Origin: Ascoidea asiatica
Taxonomy: Eukaryota; Ascomycota; Saccharomycetes; Ascoideales; Ascoideaceae
Direction of reading: 5' to 3'
Length of the DNA: 64,000 nt
NCBI GenBank assembly: GCA_001600695.1
Contig: BCKQ01000009.1
Coordinates: forward strand, 620,001 to 684,000
The position numbers and the translations under genes are program-made. This document shows positions 20,701 through 32,292 of the stretch, piece by piece. The notes beneath the pieces were generated by a model. The model searched no databases, was not told the origin of the DNA, and was given only the letters and a program-made list of their open reading frames with translations. Within the stretch, counting starts at the first letter, position 1; each line of letters opens with the position of its first letter.

Positions 20701-22345
20701 GTTTCTTCTTCTGTTTCTTTTTCCTTTCCTTTCTTTGGTGTCAATCACTAGACTACAGAACCCATCAAGAACATGAATATAATTGGTTTTGAAAATATTA
20801 GTTGAAAAAGAATTAAGCTTGCAATCACTTCACTTTGGTTTTCCCTTTTTTATCTTTGATTTTTATATCTTAATTCTCAAAAGCTCTGAATTAGAACCCA
20901 AAGGACATGAATGAAAATTTTATAATAAATTTATTTTTATTCAATAGTTAATTTTATTAAAAAAAAAAAGAGATTAATCCTTTTTACTCAAAAATTATTA
21001 TATTAATATTCTTTAATTAATTTTTCTCTATGATTGTTATCTTTTAATTATAATTATTATAAAATCTTATGAATAAATATAAATATAAATATAAAAAAAG
21101 GTTTATTTTAATTGTGAAAAACATCAACTGTCATCCAACATCATTAAAAGATTCAAATATCTTTATTATTATTAATATTATATTTTTAATTATTTTAATT
21201 TTTATAAAAGTTAAAGAAAGTAAATAATTTAAGATTTTTAAATTAATTTATACAAAAAAATGAAATTTTAAATTTAAATTTAAAATTCATTATAAATCTC
21301 AATTAATTTAATTAATCCAGTTTAAATTTTTCTTTTCTAATGATATATTTTAATTATCTTTATAAATTAAATAAATTTTAAATAAATTCTCAATGAGGTT
21401 TTTTTATTTAATTTAGTTAAGTAAAATTAACTAAAATTAATGATATTATTATCTTCCTCTATAATAAAAAAAAAAAAAAAATTATTGAATAATATCATTC
21501 AAGATAAAATCATATTTACAAAAAAATAAATAATGAGAAAAATGGTTTTTTATTCTCTTTTTTTTTTTTATTAAAAATTTCTATTGCTTTTTTTTATATA
21601 TTTTAATTAGAAAAAAAAAAATTTGAAAATTTTCAATTCAGTGATTTAAATAAATTTAATCTACTTAACTTTCTAATTATTTTTAAAACAATTAAATTTT
21701 TTTTAAAAATCTTTAATTTTGTTTGAATTCTCTTATTTTAATTCTTAAATTTTTTTAAAAGTTTTAGTGAATGGGCTTTTCCAATTTTGGAAATGATCAA
21801 TATTTATTCAAATTTATATATCTGATCTAAAAATTTTCTTTAAATTAATTTATTTTTTTTTAAGAAATTTATCAATTTTATTGGTTTTTTTTTTTTTTCT
21901 TTTTAATAAGTAATTATATTCAAAAGTTCATTTGATGAATTCTTAGTGATTGACCCCCTTTTTAAAAAATTATATTGTATGTATAAAATATATTATTATT
22001 ATATATAATTTTGATTATATTTTTTATACTAACTATATTATGAATAAATTTTCAATTTCTTATATCTTTTAATTAAATATTAATATTTAAATAATATTCA
22101 AATAATATTCAAATAATATTCTAATTATATAGTTTTTATAAATATAAATATAAATTGACTCGGATTTTTATATTTACTTAATTTGTTAAATAATTATTTA
22201 ATAATTTTAGCCTTAAAATTTCATAATTTCAATTAATTATCCATTTTAACAATCCATTCAAAATTTATTAATCATTATTGAAAATACTCGACTCTTTATT
22301 TTTTCTTGTATTTTATCATATTCATTAAAACCCTTAGTAATGATA

Positions 22346-22405
22346 ATATTAATATAAAATATTAATATAAAATATTAATATAAAATATTAATATAAAATA
22401 TTAAA
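22346..22405. repeat. 13-bp AT tandem repeat
   Basis: The unit ATATTAATATAAA is repeated four times, then degenerates into ATATTAAAATATT. It lies within the long AT-rich upstream region of the 870-aa gene. Confidence 0.85.
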
Positions 22406-24425
22406 ATATTAAAATTTTAATAAAAATAGAATTCAATTCTCTCAAACGTTTGAATTTCTTATTTGAATATTCAAATTTCCTTTAAAATTCTTTATTTGTA
22501 AACTAAAAATTATATAAATATCTTAATTAATAACCTTCTATTTCTCATTCACATTATCTTTAACATTATCTTTAATATTATCTTTAATATTATTGTTAAC
22601 TATTTTTAAATACATTTTCATTCTTTTTATTTACTTTTTTTTTAAATATTTCTCAAATTTATATTTTTAATCCAATAAATTTAAACTTTCTCTTACCAAA
22701 ATTCAACAAAGAGAGAGAATAATAATAAAAAAAAAAAAAAGCAGCACTCGATCAAATTTTAGTAATTTACTAGTTTATTAACTAACTGATAATTTAATAA
22801 ATTTATTTAATCAGATTTCGATTATTAAATCACAATATCAATAAATAAATAAATAAATAATCTTTAATTATATTTCTATTCTTTCGTTTAATATAGAAAT
22901 CTCAAATATAATAAACCACTGTATTTTATTGAATATTAAATTCACTGAAATTACTCTGGAGCTATTCACTTCCTAAATAAGCACAATAAAAGTAAAACTT
23001 GTTTTAAAGTACTTACTTTGGCTTAATTATTTTTAATTATTTTTTAAAAACTTGAAATAGTTTATTAATAATTTATTTACAAGAATTCTATAAGAAATTC
23101 ATAATTAATCTCATTATTTCACCTTATTTCACTTATATTTGGATTCCTCTTAGATTCAAAGTATAACCAAAAAAAAATTTTCCTTTTTCAATTACAAATC
23201 TCTTGAAAACCATATCAAAATCAACTAACAAATTATAAACAATTCAATCAATTAAGAAAGACTAAAGTAATAAGTTTATTCAAATATAATTTATCCATAT
23301 TAATAAAAAAAAAAAGTTTCATTATTCAAATCTAATCAATATATTAATCAAATATCAAAGAAAAAAATTTAATTTTTATTAATTTTATAATCCATTTCAA
23401 AAGAATCAATAAATGTTATTTATATTTATAATAATAAAGAATAGACTAATTAAATTATTTAATTTCACTTCTTGATCTCAAATTCAAAATCATTTTTTCA
23501 ATTCTTTAAAAAATTCTTCTTCATTAATTAAAATTTAATTTTTAAATTCAAATTTTTTTATTTTTTCATTCCTTAAATAAATTTATCTCAAAATTCAATA
23601 TTAATATCATAAATTTTATACAATCATTCAACTTTCAATTGTCTATTTATTTGTATACTATTTTCATTATTTTCTTTTATTTCTATCAAATTCCCATTGT
23701 TAATTTCACTTTATAAAAATAATTCAATCCTTTTTTTCTATCTTTTATTCATTCTCAATTAGAAAGTTTTACTCCATTCAAGTGATTTTAAATCATTTTT
23801 ATACCTTTAATTTCTCTTTGTAATCGGATTTTGCATTGCTCTAAAAAAAAATTATCAAGCTTTAAAGTCTCGTTCAAAAACTCTTTTTCATTCTTTTATT
23901 CTTCTCAATTCATCAAATAGAAACAGTAATTCTATCACCCAACTTCTATCCAAAATTTATCCATATCTATTCATATTTTATTCATATTAATCAGTGCCTC
24001 ATCTAAACTTCACACTCACTCTATTTAAACTTTGCCAATCGCAGTCAATTTATCAAATCTCAGCCTAAAAAAAAAAAATAACAATACAAATCTAAGCAAT
24101 CAATACATCACCAACAATAATTTATCTAAATAATTTATGTAAATATATATATAAATCTAAGAGATATATAATCTATTCTTTTGTTCTTTTATTTAGTTGT
24201 TCATAAACCAAATCTATCAATTCCTGAATCCATTTGTTTACATGATCCAGCTTTTCAATTGCCTTACCGATCCAATATATTATCTCAATTAGGCGCCGAA
24301 ATAGAAAAGACAAATAAAAATTGAAAACAAAATCAGATTTCAAAAATAAAGGTTCCAAAAAAGGTATTATTTATTAAAACCAAAACAAGAAAGTTATTCT
24401 TAGAAATAATCAAATAAAAGAAATA

Positions 24426-27038
24426 ATGTCAGAAAAGACTTCTGATTCAAAGCAGTTAATATCTGAGAATAAGAAAAAGCAAAAAAGCCCAAGAAGTGAT
24501 AAATCTGACTCAAACAACTCTAATAATAATAGCGGTAATGATGATGGCAATAATAATGATCCAGAAAATAATGATGATGATAATGATCAAGATATGGAAT
24601 ATGATCCTGAAAATGATTCCAATTCTCATTCAGCTAAAAAACAAAAATCAAAAAAATCATTCAAAGAAAAATATTTTAGACATAAATCAAAATCTAAATC
24701 AAATATTAAGCAAAAAAATAAAAATTATTCATCTCAACCGCCTTCACCAAATAGATCCATAGCAACACCTTCATCACCATCTTCATCTGATGAAAATAAT
24801 TCTTCATTTCCTTCAACATCTTCTTCTGCATCAGATATTTCAAATATAAATTTACAAAACTTACATAAATATAAACATTTATCTGAAACTACAATATTAA
24901 GAGTTATAAATCTAAAAGCAGAAAGAGAAAGAACTAAACAAGAAAAATTTAGACTTAAAACTGCAAAATTATTGAAAGAAGTTTTAAATATTGCAATTAC
25001 AAATCATATTCCTTCAAATTCAATTCCTTTTATATTTAAAAATATATCTTCAACTACATCATCTAATTCATCTTCAAATGCTTTTAATTTTTCAAATTTT
25101 CAAATAAAAAATCAAGATTTAATTCAAACTTCAAATCGTCAATTAGAATCATCACAATCTCAAATTGAAACTCAAAGTCAAACTCAGCCTCAACATGAAT
25201 TCATTCCCGAATCTCAATCAATTGAAGTTGAAAAAAGACCAATTCATAAATCTCATAAAGAAGAAAAAGAAAAAGAAGAATCTCAGCAACAGTATCAACG
25301 ACAACAACAACAACAACCATTTCAACAAAAACATCAAAGAAGATCTGATTCAATTTCATCATCTCAATTACAACCTAGACATCAATCATCAAAATCAACT
25401 TCATCATCTTCTTTCAATGCAAGTTTTCAAGCTGGAATTAAAAAATTAAAAAATCAATTAAAAGTTCGAAATAAATCAAGTAATAAATCTGGTTCATCTT
25501 TAACTTCAGTTAAATCAGCTTCTTCAACTCTTTCAAATTTAAATCCTCAGATTTCTTCATCTTCTATTGCATCTCAATTAACTTCATCAAGTTCTTCAAG
25601 AAAACCACCAAGTTCATCAACTTCAGTATTTAGAGTAGATTTAGCTCATCCAATTAAATATGAATTTCATCATTATCAAACTCCTGAACAAAAAAATAAA
25701 AAATCAAGAAAAGGTACTTCACTTGAAAATACTCCAAGGCAATCATCTTCATCGTCTGATAAATTTGCTGTTCCAACTGGTTCTGTAAGAAAAATGATTC
25801 ACTCAAGAAATAAATCAATGACCACTAGTATAAGTACACCAGAAATATCTTCTAGAAATAAATCTTCATCATTATCTTCACCATTTTCTGTAAAAAATTC
25901 ATCCTCGAAAATTGAAAAATATCCTTCAAGAAGTCGATTAGATTCATTTTCTGTTATTGAGTATGATCCTGATGATATGAGTGAATTTCAATCAAAGAAT
26001 TTAAAAAAGGGTAAAACTCCTTCACCTAATATACAACCACCTAATAGATCATTAAATGATATTTCAGAAAAGACTTCACCATCTTTATTATCACCTAGTA
26101 CAATTACTCCTATTCGACAACAATTTCATTCTAGAACTAACTCTAGATCGCAATCTCAATTTCAATTCGGATCTCATTCAAAATCACTTTCTCAATCACA
26201 ATTACCACCTATATCTCCTTTAAAAACGCCATCACAAAGAAATCAAAGAAGTAATGTTCAAACACCAATTGGAACAACAAATTACTCAAGTTCTTTTATT
26301 GGTTATAATGCCTCTCCTACTCAAGCAACAAATCAACAAGTTTACCCTCAAACTCCACCTGTAAATATCAATAATCCACTTCCATCCGATTATCGTTTTC
26401 GTCAAAATCAAGTATTAGAAACTTCTCCTCAATTTTACCCATATAATCAAGGTACTCCTTCTCAAGCTAATTCTTCTCAATTATCTGTAGATCGATCAAA
26501 TCCTCAACAATTTCAACAGCAACAGTTTAATACCCAACAACTTCAAATACAGCAACAACAACAACAACAACAACAACTTCTGTTACAACAGCAACTGCAA
26601 CAACAGCCGTCTGTGCAACAGTCTCATCTCAGGGCCCCTTATAATATTGGAACCACTCCATCTCATCAATATTTATCTGGTCAAAGACTTTATCAAAATA
26701 GTCCATTGCAATATGAACAACAATCACCTGTAGCTTTTCAATATTCTGGTGAATCTTTTCAACAGAACCAACCTCAAACAACAGCTCAGAATTATAATAT
26801 CTCTCAATTTCAATCTCATCAGCAATTAAAACAACAGCAACAACAGCAACAGCAACAACAACAGAGATCTAATGTGCAGGGTCAATCTCATCATTTACTT
26901 CAACAAGCTACACAACCTTCACAACTGGTTGCTCAGCATCAACAAACTCCCACTAGGGAAGTTCAAAGTTCTAATAAGCCACCTTCAAAAAGTGATATCC
27001 AGTATATGCTTGCTTCTGAAGAACCTGAAAAGAAATGA
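24426..27038 (+). CDS. Gln/Ser/Asn-rich protein with one conserved helical segment
   Basis: 870 residues, not recognised. The N-terminal 150 are acidic, then basic and Ser-rich (KKQKSKKSFKEKYF, PPSPNRS). One ordered-looking segment lies at about 151-206 (SETTILRVINLKAERERTK, then AKLLKEVLNIAITNHIPSNS), predicted helical with a following IPFIF. The rest is disordered: basic Ser-rich linkers with SP/TP sites (possible CDK/MAPK targets), then long Gln tracts (about 690-830) typical of prion-like transcription regulators. It ends SDIQYMLASEEPEKK. The long upstream region and composition suggest a transcriptional regulator, which is only an inference. Codon use in the last third is less AT-biased (CAG, CTG, GCC) than elsewhere in the window. 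Confidence 0.75.
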   Translation: MSEKTSDSKQLISENKKKQKSPRSDKSDSNNSNNNSGNDDGNNNDPENNDDDNDQDMEYDPENDSNSHSAKKQKSKKSFKEKYFRHKSKSKSNIKQKNKNYSSQPPSPNRSIATPSSPSSSDENNSSFPSTSSSASDISNINLQNLHKYKHLSETTILRVINLKAERERTKQEKFRLKTAKLLKEVLNIAITNHIPSNSIPFIFKNISSTTSSNSSSNAFNFSNFQIKNQDLIQTSNRQLESSQSQIETQSQTQPQHEFIPESQSIEVEKRPIHKSHKEEKEKEESQQQYQRQQQQQPFQQKHQRRSDSISSSQLQPRHQSSKSTSSSSFNASFQAGIKKLKNQLKVRNKSSNKSGSSLTSVKSASSTLSNLNPQISSSSIASQLTSSSSSRKPPSSSTSVFRVDLAHPIKYEFHHYQTPEQKNKKSRKGTSLENTPRQSSSSSDKFAVPTGSVRKMIHSRNKSMTTSISTPEISSRNKSSSLSSPFSVKNSSSKIEKYPSRSRLDSFSVIEYDPDDMSEFQSKNLKKGKTPSPNIQPPNRSLNDISEKTSPSLLSPSTITPIRQQFHSRTNSRSQSQFQFGSHSKSLSQSQLPPISPLKTPSQRNQRSNVQTPIGTTNYSSSFIGYNASPTQATNQQVYPQTPPVNINNPLPSDYRFRQNQVLETSPQFYPYNQGTPSQANSSQLSVDRSNPQQFQQQQFNTQQLQIQQQQQQQQQLLLQQQLQQQPSVQQSHLRAPYNIGTTPSHQYLSGQRLYQNSPLQYEQQSPVAFQYSGESFQQNQPQTTAQNYNISQFQSHQQLKQQQQQQQQQQQRSNVQGQSHHLLQQATQPSQLVAQHQQTPTREVQSSNKPPSKSDIQYMLASEEPEKK

Positions 27039-28027
27039 ATTTTAGGTTTTTTTACTAGTTATGTAAACTTCTAAAATGTTTTTTTATTTACTTAATTTTA
27101 TTATTAGTATTATTATTGTTTTTATTTTATTATTTTATTATTATATTTGTCTTTTTCTTTTTCTTTTTCTTTTTTATATTTTATCATATAATTCGGTTGG
27201 TTTTATTACTGTTTAGGTTTTGTATCAAATTGTGCAATACAAAGACATGAAATGCAAGGATAGGTTTTATCTGGAAAATTCAATATGTATAGGTTAAAAA
27301 ATTATTTTTTTTATTTTATTTTCCAATTTATCTCTTTGAGTCTTAAAGATATAGATTATATAAATTATATATATTTCATGTATACACTTCATTTTTTTTT
27401 TTCTAAAATTACTTTATTTTTTTTTATCTTTTTTTGTGTTTTTTTTCTAAAATTTTTTTTTTTTTTATTGTGCTAGTAGTTCAGATAAAAATGGTGAAAT
27501 GAAAATGGTGTTTTTAAAATAAATTTTATATTACTTTTAAGAATTATAAATTTTCATATATGATTGATTCATATAGCTTTACATGTATGTTTTTTTATAT
27601 ATATATTATTCAATTCAAAATAGTTTGAAAGCTACTTTTCTTTTAATTTACGCTTCTTCAATTAATCATTATCCATTATTTATTCATTATTTATTCATTA
27701 TTTATTCATCATTTATTCATCATTTATCTATCAATATTTTATTATCAAAGATTTATTTTTTTTTAAATTTCACTTGAGGCCAAATAAACGGAAGTTCTTC
27801 CAACTAATAATAATAAAAAACAAGATGTCGGTCGGACTTCAAGGAGAATTCAATCACATTCAAATTCAAATATGATTTTAAATCGCAAAATTTGGGGTAA
27901 AAGAAAATAAATGTTTAATATTATAAACAAATTTCAATTATAAGAATGAAAATTTATTTTGAAATAAATAATGTTTTTATTATTTCAAGAATCATTAATT
28001 GAGTTTGTAATGAATTGAGATAGATTA
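27039..28027. other. intergenic region after the Gln-rich gene
   Basis: About 1 kb of T-rich 3'-flank DNA, including poly-T runs (27390-27470) and a TTATTCAT repeat (27676-27725). Open frames here consist of Phe/Ile/Leu noise and are not supported. Confidence 0.5.
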
Positions 28028-28522
28028 ATGGATTATGATACTTTAAAATTCATAAATTCTGGGGATATAACAAAGTTTAAATTAAAACCTAAAGAAAATA
28101 TTGAAAAATTTGAAAATATCAAAATGAGTAAAAAATATAGAAAATATAAGAAAAATCAAATACAAGAGATAAATGAGATAAATGAGATAAATGAGATGAA
28201 TGAAAGAAATGGAATAAATAAAATAAACATATTAATATATTTCATTACAATATATTTATTTTTTAATAGAAATTCAAATAATTTTAATAATAATTATAAT
28301 AATAATGTTAGATTAGAAAAAGATTATAAATTAATTTTTTTAATAATTTCAATATATTTAGGACCTTCACAAGATGGATTATTGACAACATTTGGATTTA
28401 TTTTTTTAATAAGTCTGTTAATAAATTTATTTTATGAAATTAATTTTTATTGTTTTTTAATTTGGTTTATAGTTAAAATTTTAAAAGAAATTAATAAAAT
28501 AATTTTTAAAAAAAGATATTAA
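28028..28522 (+). CDS. small hypothetical membrane protein
   Basis: 164 residues from an ATG. Residues 1-65 are charged, with EIN repeats from a 9-bp direct repeat (28165-28202). Hydrophobic spans lie at about 66-80 and, after an Asn-rich linker, at 101-153 (two or three helices), followed by a basic tail (KEINKIIFKKRY). The loop YLGPSQDGLLTTFGF between spans looks the most conserved-like. No family was recognised. It could also be a chance frame in AT-rich DNA, since hydrophobic residues are expected from T-rich sequence. Confidence 0.45.
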   Translation: MDYDTLKFINSGDITKFKLKPKENIEKFENIKMSKKYRKYKKNQIQEINEINEINEMNERNGINKINILIYFITIYLFFNRNSNNFNNNYNNNVRLEKDYKLIFLIISIYLGPSQDGLLTTFGFIFLISLLINLFYEINFYCFLIWFIVKILKEINKIIFKKRY

Positions 28523-28992
28523 AAAGCTGAAGGAATATGATTATGAATCATGGAGATAATAATGGTAAGATCTATTGAAGTAATTATTCTATTGGAATTT
28601 TTCAAAAAAAACTACTGTTAATAAAATAGTACTAAGTTAGTTATAAAATTTATATATATTCTGTATATATGATTAAAGAAGACATTCATAATTCTAGAAA
28701 TCTTTTCAATTTTCAATCTGTTTCAATTAATTTTTCAAAAATTATTAATATCAATATATATTTATTGATAAAAATATAATCCAAAAGAATAGTTTATGTT
28801 CTTTGATCTTTTAATGATTTTTTTAATAAAATATAAAATGATTTATTATTCTATAAATATTACGTAATAAATTAAATTTTAAATTTACTCAAATTCGGTT
28901 ATTGTAGAACGGATATTTTTTAATTCCGTGTGACGGTAAAAGTTATAAAATTGGATTGTTTGTCCGCGGCACGGAAACAACTTTTGTGAGAG

Positions 28993-29050
28993 CGAAATTG
29001 AAATTGAAATTGAAATGGAAATGGAAATGGAAATGCAGATGCAGATGCTG
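28993..29050. repeat. degenerate hexamer series GAAATT/GAAATG/CAGATG
   Basis: A run of three GAAATT units, four GAAATG units and two CAGATG units, drifting stepwise, inside the first GC-richer island. It looks like a microsatellite decaying in blocks. Confidence 0.75.
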
Positions 29051-29838
29051 TGTCTAGTCGCATTCTGCTGTTTTTTACAGGTGTCTCGCTAAACGCCGCG
29101 GATTATATTTTTGCGGATTGGAAACGGCACTGTGCGTTGGCGAATGCATGCACCACTTGCTTGTGGCAGCTGCAATACGAAACTACTTGTTTCGGCAATT
29201 AGATGCGAAACATACTTATTTAATTTTTTTCTTACTTTGTTTTTTGTGTGTTTTTTATTGTTTGTTTATTTAACAATTGTCAAGATTTGTTGAAACAAAG
29301 ATCAAAAAACAAATATGGCCTCAAAAAAAAAATTATTTTATTGTAAAACAGTTGTCTTATTAATTTGTTAATTTTTCACAGTTATCCCTTTTTATTTTCT
29401 TCTTTTTTTTGTCATTTTCTTTTTTCGTTTAATGTTAAATAAAAAGGAAACCCAACAATTATTGATAAATTAGGAATAATTTATTACAAAATAGGTATTT
29501 GTTACATGTTTTATGAACATGTTTATTCTCTTATTTGTTTTCTTCAGGTTATCTTAAGATATTTGCTGGTTTTAAAAAATTATTTACATTTGTTTCTTAT
29601 TTATTTATTTATTTATTATTCTTTGATTTGATTTGTATTATTTTATTATTTTAAAATTGAAGTTGAAGTAAGTTTTTAATTATATAATTTAACTTAAGTT
29701 AATGATAATTGAACTTAATGAATTTAATTAATTTGAATAATTTTAAAGCTTTAATATTAACGTTAAAATAATGTGTAAATGATGAAGTTTAATAATATTA
29801 AGCTATTAACTATTAACTATTAACTATTAACTATTGTA

Positions 29839-30435
29839 TTAAAGTATTAAGTTGATACTTTGATGAAGGGTAATTAATTAAATAAGTGGTTCAATTAATT
29901 ATGTAATTAGTTAAATCATTATTAAATTATTAAATTATTAAATTATTAAATTATATCAATACTCTAAAGTATTTAAAGTGTTTAAAGTATTTAAAATACT
30001 AGTACCAAATGACAATTGGGTTTTGACCGTTGACCGTTTTTAAATTAAATTTATTAATTAATTTACTCTCTGTACACCACAGTACTCTTTGTTAACTGTT
30101 TTTTAATGTTTTTTTAATATCATTATTATTGATAATTTTAATTCCAATTAGAACAAAAGTAAATAAATGATATATTTGTAGTTTGTATTATTTTTCTAAA
30201 ATCTACCAATCAAATAGAAATGAATTTAAAATATCAAATTTACTTAAGTAACGTTACTTTAAATTAAATTAATTATATAATAGGGGATGAATAATAATAA
30301 TATAATAGTCAAATAATCAAATAATCAAATAATCAAACAAAACAAAACAAAATTTTGTATCCATATTCAGTTAAATATTGTATTCAATTAAAAATTGTAT
30401 TCAGAATATTTTTAATAAATAACTTAAAGTATTAA
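29839..30435. promoter_or_regulatory. TTAAAGTATT element cluster
   Basis: The 12-mer TTAAAGTATTAA occurs at 29839-29850 and 30424-30435. Between them a 9-bp tandem, TAAAGTATT x4 with small changes, covers 29965-30000. From memory, the WOPR domain of C. albicans Wor1 binds an A/T-rich core close to TTAAAGTT, so these are candidate autoregulatory sites. Similar strings also arise by chance in this AT-rich DNA (for example at 36807). Confidence 0.35.
30246..30259. promoter_or_regulatory. TAACGTTA palindromes upstream of WOPR gene
   Basis: AAGTAACGTTACTT at 30246-30259 is a perfect 14-bp palindrome. Related palindromes are TTAACGTTAA (29757-29766), TAACGTTA (30457-30464) and GTTAACGTTAAC (32318-32329), with a near-copy at 32448-32458. 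I saw this octamer only in this intergenic region. A dimeric factor is the simplest reading. Confidence 0.4.
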
Positions 30436-32237
30436 AAAAGTATTTTAAAAGTACAATAACGTTACAAAATTACCGATATTTTGAAAAAAAAAATACTTTA
30501 GCCGGTAATATTAGTACAGTAATAGTACTTGTTTTTTAAAATTTTAAATTTAAAATTTTGTAGGAGTTCAAATTCAAGATTGAATTCAAGACCTGATTTT
30601 AATCATCTCAATCACACATTTTATAGCAGATATATTACATTTGAATTAAGGAAAAAAAAAAATCTTAACTAAAAACTGAAGTAAACTTAACTTAGTAATT
30701 TTTCCGGAATCTAAAATACAATTGAGGTTCATTGAAATATAAATATAAATATAAATATAAATATAAATATAATATTATCGTAAGAAAAGTAATCACTTTT
30801 CGTTTTTTTTTTTTCTTTTCTTCCATTTAAATATTTAATGAAAGAATTATTTCTTTTAATTCTTGATTGATTAATTTATTTGTTATGTCATTTTTTTTAA
30901 TTTATCAATAATAAAATAAATAACCTGTTATTGAAAGAATTGAACAAATTCAAAATCCAACAATTCCTTACGTAATCCAAATTCCGTTTACGATATCCTC
31001 AGCTCCGCATCGGTGAGTTCCTGAGTCGAGTTTAAGCGCTGAGACCTTTTGATTTCAACATGACAATTGAAATACGTAATTTACATAATTTTCAAGGAAC
31101 TCCACCACCGGGTCTGGGTGAATGGCCAATAAAGAACGAGAAACTGGGTAGAAAGTTACTTTTTGAAAGAGAAAAAAAATGAGCTGACTTGTTGATTTCT
31201 TTACAAGGATAAACACAGTAATTAAACCACTTCTTTTATTAAAATTCACAATTCCAGTACTAAAAGATACATATACACAAATACAACTACTACAAATTCA
31301 TATTTGTTGCAAGTGGAAACAGTTTAACCCCTTTAAGCGTGACCATCGTTGCCACTATATTTAAGTTTCAAGAAGACTGCTGCAATTGGCCAGATTTTAC
31401 GTTTTTGCGTTTTTTGCTTTTTTTTGCTGTTTTTGCTTTTTTGACACCTGCTTAATTAAAGATCTGGATTAATTATTACTGTATAATTCTGACTAATTTG
31501 AATTTTATTGAAATGAGAATAAACAAATTAAACCTAAAAGCTACTATCTGCGTTACAGTTTTCTGCTATTGCTATGGGGATAATCCATGAAAACCTCGAC
31601 TTATCTTTATCAATTACTACAATTGTAATGTGGTGTTTATTCAGTACTGTTGAATAAAGGAAAACAAATTAAAAAAATTAATAAATAATAAAAATCAAAT
31701 TTATTAAACTACAAACTACAAATGTAATAAATAACTCATTAAAACCTTTCTGAAGTTAATCTACAGTTACATCTCTGTAATGAAACATTAACAGAAACAT
31801 TTACTTTTTTGCCATATATTCACTTGGAACTTAATGTTACATTTTAGTGAAAACTCATAATAATTTACTTTACTTTACTGTACCGTACCAACCAACTTCC
31901 CGCATTGCTTACGTCAACACTGAGGAAATCTCACACTCTTTTTTCTTTTTTTTCTCTTTTTTGGGTGGACACATGCTAATTCCACTTTAACCGCAAAGCA
32001 TGTTTACAGATGCAAACTCCTCCACTGAGAGTAAGTTGGCGCACTAATGCCCCAACTACCAACTCCAATTACAACTACAACTACAACTACACCAATTACA
32101 TTAATCACACACACCAATTTCACTAATTAATCCTCTGTGCACCGACAAGGTTTCCAAGCAGGATGTACATCTTTCCACCGAAGGACTGTCTTTTCTTGCA
32201 ACAAAACCGCCAAACTGGCTTTTTGTAAACGCGTCAG

Positions 32238-32292
32238 GCTGCTCCGGTGCTAATTTGTCCACCTGGGACAGTCACGACTTCGGCAGAGCAGC
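32238..32292. other. foldable GC-rich segment in WOPR upstream region
   Basis: GCTGCTC (32238-32244) pairs with GAGCAGC (32286-32292), enclosing a second hairpin TGTCC/GGACA (32256-32260 with 32266-32270, loop ACCTG). It lies about 1.25 kb before the ATG, within the range of a long 5' leader. Whether it is transcribed is unknown. Confidence 0.4.

Larger units (their letters stand above)
19961..24425. other. 4.5-kb divergent intergenic region, ECI1 / Gln-rich gene
   Basis: The ECI1-proximal 0.8 kb contains a GC-richer island (about 20250-20620) and a (CTT)n tract at 20671-20700. The following 3.6 kb is extremely AT-rich and shows no open frame, apart from frame noise, up to the start of the 870-aa gene. 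A 13-bp tandem repeat lies at 22346-22405. TACTAAC occurs at 22027-22033 but is not tied to a coding exon. Long intergenic regions like this usually serve a highly regulated downstream gene. Confidence 0.55.

Noticed and set aside
20487-20792. Overlapping open frames over the CTT microsatellite
   Set aside because: Open on both strands only because of the trinucleotide repeat (poly-Phe or poly-Glu); no conserved sequence.
31055-31249. 64-codon minus-strand frame in the WOPR upstream region
   Set aside because: Short, no recognisable motif, and lacking the AAT/TTA codon signature of genes in this window.
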